Of a stretch of DNA of 64,000 nucleotides, positions 31,740-51,485 are shown one piece after another. The notes under the pieces are model-generated. The model made no database searches. It saw only the letters and a program-made list of their open reading frames with translations, and was not told where the DNA came from. Position 1 is the stretch's first letter. The number at the start of each line of letters is the position of its first letter. The stretch comes from Hormiphora californensis (lineage: Eukaryota > Ctenophora > Tentaculata > Cydippida > Pleurobrachiidae): the NCBI GenBank assembly GCA_020137815.1, contig CM035355.1, positions 3,430,750-3,494,749 on the forward strand. Reading direction: 5' to 3'. Both the position numbers and the translations under genes were made by a program.

Positions 31740-33680
31740 TAATTAGCGCTAATTAGCGCTAATTAGCGCTATTATCATTTTAAACGTTTATTATTTTGTT
31801 AATAGCGCTAATAAGCGCTAATTAGCGCTATTAATATTTTGCAAATAGCGCTAGTTAGCGCTTATTAGCGCTAATAAGCGCTAATTAGCGCTATTTGCAA
31901 AATATTAATAGCGCTAATTAGCGCTTATTAGCGCTATTATCAACTTAAACGTTTACTATTATGTTAATAGCGCTAATAAGCGCTAATTAGCGCTATTAAT
32001 AATTTGCAAATAGCGCTAGTTAGCGCTTATTAGCGCTAATAAGCGCTAATTAGCGCTATTTGCATAATATAAATAGCGCTAATTAGCGCTAATTAGCGAT
32101 ATTATCAACTTAAACGTTTATTATTTTATTAATAGCGCTAATAAGCGCTAATTAGCGCTATTAATATTTTGCAAATAGCGCTTATTAGCGCTAATAAGCG
32201 CTAATTAGCGCTAATTAGCGCTATTTGGAAAATATTAATAGCGCTAATTAGCGCTGATTAGCGCTATTATCAACTTAAACGTTTATTATTTTGTTAATAG
32301 CGCTAATAAGCGCTAATTAGCGCTATTAATATTTTGCAAATAGCGCTAGTTAGCGCTTATTAGCGCTAATAAGCGCTAATTAGCGCTATTTGCATATTAT
32401 AAATAGCGCTAATTAGCGCTAATAAGCGCTATTATCAACTTAAACGTTTATTATTTTATTAATAGCGCTAATAAGCGCTAATTAGCGCTATTTATATTTT
32501 GCAAATAGCGCTTATTAGCGCTAATAAGCGCTAATTAGCGCTATTTGGAAAATATTAATAGCGCTAATTAGCGCTAATTAGCGCTATTATCAACTTAAAC
32601 GTTTATTATTTCATTAATAGCGCTAATAAGCGCTAATTAGCGCTATTAATATTTTGCAAATAGCGCTAGTTAGCGCTTATTAGCGCTAATAAGCGCTAAT
32701 TAGCGCTATTTGCATATTATAAATAGCGCTAATTAGCGCTATTATCAACTTAAACGTTTATTATTTTGTTAATAGCGCTAATAAGCGCTAATTAGCGCTA
32801 TTAATATTTTGCAAATAGCGCTAGTTAGCGCTTATTAGCGCTAATAAGCGCTAATTAGCGCTATTTGCATATTATAAATAGCGCTAATTAGCGCTAATTA
32901 GCGCTATTATCAACTTAAACGTTTATTATTTTGTTAATAGCGCTAATAAGCGCTAATTAGCGCTATTAATATTTTGCAAATAGCGCTAGTTAGCGCTTAT
33001 TAGCGCTAATAAGCGCTAATTAGCGCTATTTGCATATTATAAATAGCGCTAATTAGCGCTAATTAGCGCTATTATCAACTTAAACGTTTATTATTTTGTT
33101 AATAGCGCTAATAAGCGCTAATTAGCGCTATTAATATTTTGCAAATAGCGCTAAATAGCGCTTATTAGCGCTAATTAGCGCTATTTGCATATTATAAATA
33201 GCGCTAATTAGCGCTAATTAGCGCTATTATCAACTTAAACGTTTATTATTTTATTAATAGCGCTAATAAGCGCTAATTAGCGCTATTAATATTTTGCAAA
33301 TAGCGCTAGTTAGCGCTTATTAGCGCTAATAAGCGCTAATTAGCGCTATTTGCATATTATAAATAGCGCTAATTAGCGCTATTATCAACTTATACGTTTA
33401 TTATTTTGTTAATAGCGCTAATAAGCGCTAATTAGCGCTATTAATATTTTGCAAATAGCGCTAGTTAGCGCTTATTAGCGCTAATTAGCGCTATTTGCAT
33501 ATTATAAATAGCGCTAATTAGCGCTAATTAGCGCTATTATCAACTTAAACGTTTATTATTTTGTTAATAGCGCTAATAAGCGCTAATTAGCGCTATTAAT
33601 ATTTTGCAAATAGCGCTAGTTAGCGCTTATTAGCGCTAATTAGCGCTAACTAGCGCTATTTGCAAAATATTAATAGCGCT
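31740..33680 (+). repeat. satellite array, orientation A (155/165-bp monomers)
   Basis: The marker CAACTTAAACGTTTA (or a one-base variant) begins at 31941, 32106, 32271, 32436, 32591, 32746, 32911, 33076, 33231, 33386 and 33541. Spacing is therefore 165 or 155 bp. Between markers run stacks of AATTAGCGCT and TTATTAGCGC decamers plus the spacers TATTTGCATATTATAAA and TTAATATTTTGCAAA. The difference between monomer lengths is one decamer. Confidence 0.92.
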
Positions 33681-33689
33681 AATTAGCGC

Positions 33690-35820
33690 TTATTAGCGCT
33701 ATTAATAAAATAGTTAACGTTTAAGTTGATAATAGCGCTAATAAGCGCTAATTAGCGCTATTAATAATATGGAAATAGCGCTAATTAGCGCTTATTAGCG
33801 CTAATTAGCGCTAACTAGCGCTATTTGCAAAATATTAATAGCGCTAATTAGCGCTTATTAACGCTATTAATAAAACCGTTAACGTTTAAGTTGATAATAG
33901 CGCTAATAAGCGCTAATTAGCGCTATTAATAACATGGAAATAGCGCTAATCAGCGCTTATTAGCGCTAATTAGCGCTAACTAGCGCTATTTGCAAAATAT
34001 TAATAGCGCTTATTAGCGCTATTAATAAAATAGTAAACGTTTCAGTTGAGAATAGCGCTAATTAGCGCTAATTAGCGCTATTAATAATATGGAAATAGCG
34101 CTAATTAGCGCTTATTAGCGCTAATTAGCGCTAACTAGCGCTATTTGCAAAATTATAATAGCGCTAATTAGCGCTTTTTAGCGCTATTAATAAAATAGTA
34201 AACGTTAAAGTTGATAATAGCGCTAATTAGCGCTATTAATAATATGGAAATAGCGCTAATTAGCGCTTATTAGCGCTAATTAGCGCTAACTAGCGCTATT
34301 TGCAAAATATTAATAGCGCTTATTAGCGCTATTAATAAAATAGTTAACGTTTAAGTTGATAATAGCGCTAATAAGCGCTGATTAGCGCTATTAATAATAT
34401 GAAAATAGCGCTAATTAGCGCTTATTAGTGCTAATTAGCGCTATTTGCAAAATATTAATAGCGCTAATTAGCGCTTATTAGCGCTATTAATAAAATAGTT
34501 AACGTTTAAGTTGATAATAGCGCTAATAAGCGCTAATTAGCGCTATTAATAATATGGAAATAGCGCTAATTAGCGCTTATTAGCGCTAATTAGCGCTAAG
34601 TAGCGCTATTTGCAAAATATTAATAGCGCTAATTAGCGCTTATTAGCGCTATTAATAAAATAGTTAACGTTTAAGTTGATAATAGCGCTAATAAGCGCTA
34701 ATTAGCGCTATTAATAATATGGAAATAGCGCTAATTAGCGCTAATTAGCGCTAACTAGCGCTATTTGCAAAATATTAATAGCGCTAATTAGCGCTTATTA
34801 GCGCTATTAATAAAATAGTAAACGTTTAAGTTGATAATAGCGCTAATTAGCGCTAATTAGCGCTATTAATAATATGGAAATAGCGCTAATTAGCGCTTAT
34901 TAGCGCTAATTAGCGCTATTTGCAAAATATTAATAGCGCTAATTAGCGCTTATTAGCGCTATTAATAAAATAGTTAACGTTTAAGTTGATAATAGCGCTA
35001 ATAAGCGCTAATTAGCGCTATTAATAATATGGAAATAGCGCTAATTAGCGCTTATTAGCGCTAATTAGCGCTAACTAGCGCTATTTGCAAAATATTAATA
35101 GCGCTAATTAGCGCTTATTAGCGCTATTAATAAAATAGTTAACGTTTAAGTTGATAATAGCGCTAATAAGCGCTAATTAGCGCTATTAATAATATGGAAA
35201 TAGCGCTAATTAGCGCTAATTAGCGCTAATTAGCGCTATTTGCAAAATATTAATAGCGCTAATTAGCGCTTATTAGCGCTATTAATAAAATAGTAAACGT
35301 TTAAGTTGATAATAGCGCTAATTAGCGCTAATTAGCGCTATTAATAATATGGAAATAGCGCTAATTAGCGCTTATTAGCGCTAATTAGCGCTAACTAGCG
35401 CTATTTGCAAAATATTAATAGCGCTAATTAGCGCTTATTAGCGCTATTAATAAAATAGTAAGCATTAAAGTTGATAATAGCGCTAATTAGCGCTATTAAT
35501 AATATGGAAATAGCGCTTATTAGCGCTTATTAGCGCTAATTAGCGCTAACTAGCGCTATTTGCAAAATATTAATAGCGCTTATTAGCGCTATTAATAAAA
35601 TAGTTAACGTTTAAGTTGATAATAGCGCTAATAAGCGCTAATTAGCGCTATTAATAATATGAAAATAGCGCTTATTAGCGCTAATTAGCGCTAACTAGCG
35701 CTATTTGCAAAATATTAATAGCGCTAATTAGCGCTTATTAGCGCTATTAATAAAATAGTTAACGTTTAAGTTGATAATAGCGCTAATTAGCGCTAATTAG
35801 CGCTATTAATAATATGCAAA
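33690..35820 (-). repeat. satellite array, orientation B (145/155/165-bp monomers)
   Basis: The reversed marker (AACGTTTAAGTTGATAATAG) recurs from 33716 at 33881, 34036, 34201, 34346, 34501, 34666, 34821, 34976, 35141, 35296, 35461 (mutated), 35606 and 35761. Spacings are 145, 155 or 165 bp. This is the reverse complement of the array to its left. One further monomer in orientation A occurs near 36041. Confidence 0.92.
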
Positions 35821-36998
35821 TAGCGCTAATTAGCGCTACTTTTAAATTGTCTATAGCGCTGATCAGCGCTATTAACAAAATATACATTCATTATTTTTTT
35901 AAATGCGCTAAATAGCGCTAATTAGCGCTATTAATATTTTGCAAATAGCGCTAGTTAGCGCTTATTAGAGCTAATAAGCGCTAATTAGCGCTATTTGCAA
36001 AATATTAATAGCGCTAATTAGCGCTTATTAGCGCTATTATCAACTTAAACGTTTACTATTATGTTAATAGCGCTAATAAGCGCTAATTAGCGCTATTAAT
36101 AATTTGCAAATAGCGCTAGTTAGCGCTTATTAGCGCTAATAAGCGCTAATTAGCGCTATTTGCAAAATATTTATATCGCTAATTAGCGCTAATTAGCGCT
36201 ATTAACAAAGTAATATACATATATTGTGTTAATAGCGCTAATTAGCGCTATTTACAAATTGTTGATAGCGCTAATTAGCGCTAATTAGCGCTATTTAGCG
36301 CTTATTAGCGCTAGTTAGCGGTATTTTCATATTGTTAATAGCGCTAATTAGCGCTAATTAGCGCTATTTTGTAAATAAAAATAGCTAATCTTTAAGAAAT
36401 GGCGCTAATTAGCGGTTACAGATTTTGACCAATCATAAGGATTTATTTAATCACGTGATCAACGCCAACCAATCATGGCTTAGATACGTCAAATAGCGAT
36501 GTCTCTTAAATAGCGCTATTTCAAAATTTTTAGGACCGCTATTTGAATAGCGGTGTTATCAAATTTGAAATTAACACAAAATTTAGAACCGCTATTTTTC
36601 TACAAAAATAGCGCTATTTTTAAGTGCAAAAAGCGCTAAAATAGCGCTACCGCTAATTACCGCTATTTGTGACCGCTAATTAGCGCTAATTAGCGGTCAC
36701 AAATAGCGCTATTTTATAAAATAGCGCTATTATTAGCGCTTCTAACACTTTTTATAAATATCGAAATCTTAGATAGCGCTAATTAGCGCTAATTAGCGCT
36801 AATTAGCGCTCTTAAAATCGCTAATTAGCGCTATTTCCTTCGAACACCAAGAATTGGTATATTACCGACATGTTGTCTGTCACTGCCAGACAAGTTGTTG
36901 TGATAACAAACAATTGAAATACAATACACTGTACAAACACGTGTATAACAGGTCCGATCTATTTGAATTACACTGGTTTTGTTGCTGATTCGTCTTAG

Positions 36999-37002
36999 GT
37001 GG

Positions 37003-37041
<39 letters not shown>

Positions 37042-37066
37042 GCATGCCTGTCTGCCTGTCTGTCTA

Positions 37067-37144
<78 letters not shown>

Positions 37145-37162
37145 CCATATCTGTCTGTCTGC
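36999..37162. repeat. (TCTG)n tetranucleotide microsatellite
   Basis: About 160 bp of TGTC repeat with a few GCATGCC, GCC and TATC interruptions. Its Cys-Leu-Ser-Val frames are not genes. Confidence 0.95.
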
Positions 37163-37989
37163 TACCTGTAGAAAGAGATGGAGCCAACACGAGACCGCAT
37201 TCCCGCTGTTTTGGTAATGAACCGATTCAACATATTTTACCTTGCTATTGGATGGAGATGTGTTGTCAACGGAAAACCATATATTCTCTAAATCTTATTC
37301 AGTAAAGCAAGAAAGGTGTTAATTTAAAACACTAAATCGGATATATTTTCTGATCAAATAAAAGTATTTTCACACAAAACTCTCTTCAGTCTTGTTCAAC
37401 TCTTGTTCAACTCTTGTTCAGTATACAAGTTACAATAGTTAGTAGTTACAATAAAAACACCCGCGACATATTCAGCATACACAATACGTGTAATAGACAC
37501 TCTAAAACTCTGGCGCGTTACACCAGTCCACCGGTCTCTTTCTCTCCATATAGCCTTCCCTTGGCATAATGGAGCTACATGGCTGTTTAGGCAAGTATGC
37601 GAAATTACCTCAAAACTGTATTTATACTTTTGTTTGACTTTGTAAAAAATGCAAATGGTTATAGAGACTCTACCTGGATAGGAGGAGCGCTTTAATACTG
37701 ATACATTTGTTTTAGACGTGTGTAATAGACTGATACATGCAAACACATATCTCCAGGAGATCTTTTGATCGCTCGATCGCTAATATTTGGCTTAATAAGC
37801 TTGGATACGTGTGTGATGTGGTCTCTCTTCGCTCTCTCCCTCTCTTCTCTCTATCTCTCTCTCTCCTGATCTCTCTCTCTCGGCTGGCCCAACGGCAATA
37901 GGATTTAATGATATATATTGGTTGAGATTCGTACAGCGAATTATTCCGGATATTAGTTGGAAAACTTAATCTTTGTAATCTACACATTA

Positions 37990-37991
37990 AG

Positions 37992-38066
<75 letters not shown>

Positions 38067-38097
38067 AGATGAGAGAGAGAGAGATCGAGAGAGAGAG
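37990..38097. repeat. (GA)n microsatellite
   Basis: A GA tract of about 105 bp with small interruptions near its right end. Confidence 0.95.
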
Positions 38098-38640
38098 TAT
38101 CTAGTCATAGGAGCACGAGAGCGCTCTAGAGCTCTCGAGCGCCCGCCCGCTAGCGCGCGATACCATCTTCGCGCTCGCTCTAATCTCCTCTTCATAGCTA
38201 GATCTATAGAGGAGAGAAAGTCTGGGAACTCATTATCCAGTAAAATGTTGCAGTTGCATTAGAATCGAATCGTGATTCGTGCATAATATGCGTCCGCCTG
38301 CATGAGAGGTCCTAGGTAAATGTTAATGAATTATCAAATATTTCTATCATCTACTCTGTCACGAACAAGTTAGGATCATTTTTCTAGTTTCCTTTTGCTG
38401 ATATTTTATATTGTATGTATTCATGTGGATTCTTTTAGCCTAATTTAGTTCGAAATCCAGAGAATGAGAGGTAGTTATAGGTACCCGTACAGTGATTGGA
38501 TTGAGTTTCGACTAAATGGTATAAACGTACATGTTCGTGTGACAAAGTTGAACCTATAGTTAGCATCCCGGCCTGCCATGAGCCACCTGAATCATAGTTC
38601 TTCACGAGAACTGGCCAGATCAGCTATACAGCTCAGTTTC

Positions 38641-38700
38641 TGAGCACACAAGAGGTCATCTGAGCACATAAGAGGTCCTATGCGCACACAAGAGGTCCTC
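38641..38700. repeat. 20-bp minisatellite, three units
   Basis: Three tandem copies of TGAGCACACAAGAGGTCATC with two to four differences each lie just downstream of the minus-strand gene's last visible stop. Confidence 0.85.
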
Positions 38701-38745
38701 CATTAATTGCAGAATATTCTCCCACTATTATATACGGTTCAGCTA

Positions 38746-47002
<8,257 letters not shown>

Positions 47003-47281
47003 CTAGTGTGGTGTGTCACCTTCTCCTCGTCTCCATGGTTACTGATAATGATTCTAGTTGCCTAGTGATGAGATCTGAGTAGCTCAGTTGCTATGGTTAC
47101 CATCCATGCTATAATAGGAGATGTATGGTGGGGTTAGAAAGAAGGAGTATCAATGAGGAGACAGCTGTAACTAAAATTCTTTTGTAAATAAAAGTAAGTG
47201 TAACTAGTCAATAAATAAATTAATGTAGCGATTAAAAAAGTAAACAAACAAATTGCGAGTCTTTTATCTCACTTCTGATCC

Positions 47282-47421
47282 TACTTGGTATCCCTGACGC
47301 TAACCCTCCCCACCTCCCCTAACCCCTTATTATACTCCCTACAAACACCCCTACTTAGTATCCCCGACGCTAACCCTCCCCACCTCCCCTAACCCCTTAT
47401 TATACTCCCTACAAATGCTCC
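47282..47421. repeat. 70-bp tandem duplication at the gene's 3' end
   Basis: 47282-47351 and 47352-47421 are near-identical (TACTTGGTATCCCTGACGCT against TACTTAGTATCCCCGACGCT at their starts). The second copy encodes the last residues of the ePHD protein. A single G/A difference turns the first copy's equivalent codon into the stop TAG seen at 47351. Confidence 0.9.
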
Positions 47422-49565
47422 TACAAGTGTCACACCCCTTCTTCCTCGCACTGCCCCCACCACAATTGAGATCACAATGCCAGCTCCTGACATGAGTCAA
47501 CACCATACTCCAATGCTCCGGGACAGCATCAGCCAGAGAGGGAGGGAACCGAGCGTGACAGTTCCCTATGGAGCAGATAAATTGAACTGGACCGGGGGGT
47601 TGGTCCCTGGGTTTCTTTGATGTTGTTGGGGGACGTTTGTCTTTTCGACGTTTCTTGCCCATTGTCGCACTGTGTAGTTTGTCTAAAAACTTGTCGAATT
47701 TCTTGTTTTGATCCTCATTTTGGGTTGTTTTCACTGGGAATGTCATTTCTTCTTTCGTGAGGTCTGGACAAAAATAGGAGGATTAGGGTTTAGTTGATCA
47801 TATTCCATACTCGATAAGTAATTATATATATAAGTAGTATATATATAGTAGCCACTGGTAGTATATATAAGTATATGTACCCATGTCTCAAGAAAGCACC
47901 AACATTTGGGATTCGTGGGAATTCGAAATACGAAATCAAGTGCTGTTTCTCAACTTACAGTCTTTCACGTTGTAGAAGGGTAACACGTTCACATTAGATT
48001 CCATGTTAGGTTTCTGAAAAGTTCAAACTAAATCACTATTTTCTCAAACAACGAATCACCATTTAAGAGACTGAAATCACAATGTGTGTATTTTGGTTAC
48101 CATCGTTACCACCCCCTCTACCCGTTACCATCGTTCCATACATACCGCGTGATTTGCACAGAGGATGGTCAGGGAAGTTTTGACGAACTTGCAGCCCTTT
48201 AGTACGGCACATTTGTAATGATATCTCTCCGTACATCCCGCCTTGTAACATCCCAGACTCGCACCCGGCTCTTTACACATTACACACTCCTGTAATGTAG
48301 GTTGAATTAATCTTTATTTAGTGTGGGGCCAACTGGGTACCTGCCTTCCAGTTAGCGTATTAGTATACCCTAACTGTAACAGAAACGCACGATACAAGAC
48401 ACCTACTGAACAAGAAGTAAGAATTTGTGATGTATGGATTCAGGCGCTCACTAACTCTTCTCAGCAGCATACCGTTAGTCGTGCTGTTTTCAGCAGTTCC
48501 TCAAGGCCAAACATATCAAAACCGACCATGTAGACACCGGGAGACCAGCAAACACAATCTTCGTGAACCCATACTTCTTCTCTGAAAATAAATGGGAATT
48601 AAAGGAATGTTTTTTGTGTTTGTGTGTGTAGTAGAGGCAATAATTACACTCACCTCCTCTGATTTCTATGAAACTTCTCCCATGCTAAGAGGTGGCAATA
48701 GAGGTTCAAATACCGCTGAGTTCAAGTCTGAACAATGTTCGGTTCGTCAATTATCGCTAATTGAAAAACGCCAAAATGGCCTAAAATCGCCCTAAGTTCC
48801 GAATTGAAATTTTGGAGTTGAGACTCCAGACTTCGTGGAGATGTCCGCTAGGATGACAATATGCACCAAAATCGGACGGAAGCCTAAATTCGTCCGAATT
48901 CGGTACGAAAAGCCGGGTAGACTGAATTTTGGTCACGTGACATGGGTCCAAAATCAGTTTTTTGCCATTTACGCCTTTCCTGTACGTCGGAGACTAAAAA
49001 TATGGCCAGTACTTGTCATTTCCATCGCTTTCTGCATCTTTTAAGCCCCCTATAAATATCCCTTACTCCAACGGTTCAGTAGTTAGAGTTTTTCAGGGGA
49101 CTAAATGACGTCACTTCTGAACCGTTGAAGTAAGGGATATTTATAGGGGGCTTAAAAGATGCAGAAAGCGATGGAAATGACAAGTACTGGCCATATTTTT
49201 AGTCTCCAACGTACAGGAAAGGCGTAAATGGCAAAAAACTGATTTTGGACCCATGTCACGTGACCAAAATTCAGTCTACCCGGCGTTTCGTACCAAATTC
49301 GGACGAATTTAGGCTTACGTCCGATTTTGGTGCATATTGTCATCCTAGCGGACATCTCCACGAAGTCTGGAGTCTCAACTCCAAAATTTCAATTCGGAAC
49401 TTAGGGCGATTTTAGGCCATTTTGGCGTTTTTAAATTAGCGATAATTAACGAACCGAACATTGTTCAGACTTAAACTCTGTGGTATTTGAACCTCTATAA
49501 TTGCCACCTCTTAGCATGGGAGAAGTTTCATAGAAATCAGAGGAGGTGAGTGTAATTATTGCCTC

Positions 49566-49597
<32 letters not shown>

Positions 49598-50747
49598 AAT
49601 TTGTGTGCGCCCGCGCGCTCCCCTCTACAAAATCCTCCCCGCGCCCTACCTCACTATTTTCAGGGGTGCGTCCGCCTCTCCAGCAGCAACAGAACATGCT
49701 CCCCCTTGTGACCCGGACAACTTTTCAAACAGGTTTGAAGTCTCGGCAGCCATTTTCCGAACCTGCAAGCTGTCTCTGCGAGGGATGTTGAGGTCGAATG
49801 GGCCAAAGAGTGGTCCCAGGTCCCCGTAATCACCAGGTTTGTTACAGAGTGAACAAAACCAGTTGGCCTTCAGAGTGGAGGGATCAACGCTGAACCCTTT
49901 CTTGGCTGGTTTGAGCACCTGAGATTGGGTTAAACTGTGTTTAAGGAGATATTCCCCCACCTATCACAATTAAGCTTGCCTTGCTCGACCAACTCTCAAA
50001 CAAAATTTAACCACTTTGTGGATACAGTACAATTTACGAGATAGTCTAGACAATTCAATTGAAGTATGACGTCTATACTCTATGTTTACTAACAAACTGG
50101 GTAGACGGTAGAACTTGCTTTGTTCAAACCTTTTTATTTTAGGGGAGGGAGGGTCGAACAAGGCAAAGCAGAACTTCTGATGACACCTTGTCTTGTTGAG
50201 AAACTATACTCTATCTCATGCGGCATTTTGTCTGGACAAGGTGTAACCACGTGCGTGTGTGCAAGAGACATGTATCACCCCGAACCGAATAAACAAAGTT
50301 TACCTTTCTAATGTTGCTATGAGATGAGCCCTTGATAGAGCTGAAGGGAGGGAATGATTTGAAACCTCTCACCTCCTCTGTGTCCTCCTCCCCTCCTTTA
50401 GACTCTTGTTTAAAGTGAAACCTCGCCATGGATCGTGTATCAATAGTCACAGTCATTAGCCCATCATTCCCCGCTCTCTCTTTCATCTTTTCCGGGATTT
50501 TCAGCATGAGTGAGCCCGTTTTAGAGTCCCGCTTGGCGATCAGTTCGGTCAGTTTGAATACAGCAGGAGCGGGTGTGTCTGATTCGGGTGTGTTGGGAAG
50601 AGCAGGAGCTAGAGGGTCTGCTGGGGCAGAGGGAGGTGGGACAGCGGTCATGGGGACCGAGAGAGGGTCTGCTGGGGCCGAGGGAGGTGCGGCAGCAGCT
50701 AGTGGCTCCACTAGGGCTGTCGAGGGAGGGTCTGCGGTTTCTGACAT
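47351..50747 (-). CDS. TCF20/RAI1-like extended PHD (ePHD) protein
   Basis: A probable chromatin-binding nuclear protein of the TCF20/RAI1 kind, whose ePHD binds nucleosomes. Exons with matching phases are 50747-50304, 49918-49650, 48581-48473, 48289-48146, 48013-47959 and 47763-47351 (1434 nt, 477 aa). Residues 1-80 are Pro/Ala-rich. The ePHD begins at WFCSLCNKPGDYGDLG (C170, C173, followed by LFGPF). It continues with EVWVHEDCVCWSPGVY (H244, C247) and then ECVMCKEPGASLGC (C276, C279), GCTERYHYKC (C293, H298, C301) and ILCANH (C318, H321). A C-terminal Cys/His cluster (CSIGNCHARF ... HVRSWHCDLNCGG ... CDTCRSIC) could be a further zinc-binding fold. Vertebrate TCF20 and RAI1 are far longer, so this is a minimal version. 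Intron 2 is mostly a foldback element, and the stop lies at the edge of a 70-bp tandem duplication. Confidence 0.88.
48629..49570. mobile_element. 942-bp foldback element in intron 2 of the ePHD gene
   Basis: Almost perfect inverted repeat: arms 48629 to about 49079 and about 49117-49570 with a 37-nt loop. The ends are TAGTAGAGGCAATAATTACA and its complement. The same 69-residue frame can be read outward on both strands, which is a by-product of the symmetry. The right flank is a (GT)n tract and the left flank GT-rich, suggesting insertion into a GT repeat. Intron 2 is 1068 bp, so the element is about 88% of it. Confidence 0.9.
49570..49600. repeat. (GT)n tract
   Basis: A GT repeat directly beside the right end of the foldback element. 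A shorter GT run lies at the left end. Confidence 0.9.
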
Positions 50748-51048
50748 AGCCTATATATGAAAACGGGTTAATTTGTTAGTGATTCATAGTGGTCCTGAAA
50801 TAGTGGTGAGACACACGTTTAAACAATCCAAATGTAAAAAGATTAAATTAGATAAAAATACGTAGGGAATAAAAAATGGTATCATTAAAAATAGCTAATC
50901 CATATAATAAATCCCATAATGTTAGTCAGTCTGTCCGTTAATTGGTTTTTCAAACTCCTCCCACAGTTTTTGAGCTAGACCCCTGAAAATTTGTACACTG
51001 GTACCTTGGACCAAGGCGGATGTAAGTACGGGCTCAGATTTTTGATCC

Positions 51049-51485
51049 TGGTGTAAAGTAAGGACTGCCGATACGGGTGTGTTTGGAAAGGGACGTTCTT
51101 GGGGTGGTTTCGTGACACGTATGGGGCGTACCCGTCAGCTGGAGCGTAAAGGCGAAAGTAAACACGTTGTCTTTTATCTTGTGAATGTAAAGTAACGGTA
51201 AAGGATTGTTACAGTTCAGTTGACTAAGAGAACACACGCTTTTGAAAGTTGCTTCGCTCCGACAAACGAAAACTCACTCTCAAAACATCAATCGCTCTTC
51301 TCTCTCAGATCTCAGAAAACGCGCGCGCGTGTCACCAAAGCGACACACACACGCGCGCGAAGATGCTGTGCTTTTAATAGAACTCAGCGTCAAAACAAGC
51401 ACCTTCGCGATAGGACACAGACACAAACACACATTCTCACACACACGCACACACAAACACACAGGGCTGGCCCAGTTCTGCACCA
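51049..51485 (-). repeat. downstream (3') LTR
   Basis: 437 bp, bounded by TG...CA. It contains CA-rich and GCGCGC runs in the region that would be transcribed first. It differs from the partner LTR by a diverged block of about 20 bp near 51066, one A insertion or deletion and one base in the CACACA run. Confidence 0.92.

Larger units (their letters stand above)
31257..36866. mobile_element. 5.6-kb inverted-repeat element filled with AGCGCT satellite
   Basis: The outer ends are inverted copies. The left end reads GGTAATATACCAATTC, then TTGGTGTTCGAAGGAAATAG; the right end is its reverse complement with almost no change over about 45 bp. The octamer GACATGTT lies immediately outside both ends in direct orientation (31249-31256 and 36867-36874), as a target-site duplication would. 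An 8-bp duplication is typical of hAT transposons; extending it to 9 bp would fit Mutator-like elements. Subterminal zones (about 31270-31720 and 36420-36830) also show inverted resemblance, with 'ccgctaatt' and 'agcgctaccgctaatt' phrases. Everything between is built from AATTAGCGCT-like decamers. There is no coding capacity: TAA and TAG recur every 10 bp and close all frames. Superfamily is uncertain. Confidence 0.8.
36874..38745. other. repeat-rich gap between the satellite element and the next gene
   Basis: It holds a (TCTG)n tract, a GA tract, a GC-rich near-palindrome at 38110-38160 (GAGCGCTCTAGAGCTCTCGAG) and a three-unit minisatellite. No exon of ATPAF1 or of the neighbouring gene could be supported. 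Confidence 0.5.

Noticed and set aside
31260-36860. CRISPR-like array
   Set aside because: The repeats are tandem decamers and 145-165-bp monomers without unique spacers, in an animal-type genome with introns.
36979-37305. Cys-Leu-Ser-Val-rich protein
   Set aside because: It is the reading of a (TCTG)n tract, with similar frames in several phases.
38110-38165. GC-rich palindrome as a tRNA or other RNA gene
   Set aside because: There is a symmetric GAGCGCTCTAGAGC-type motif, but no cloverleaf, no A/B box order and no CCA-side stem.
48835-49361. Pair of identical 69-aa proteins on opposite strands
   Set aside because: Both come from the arms of one foldback element; the symmetry creates the second copy and there is no family match.
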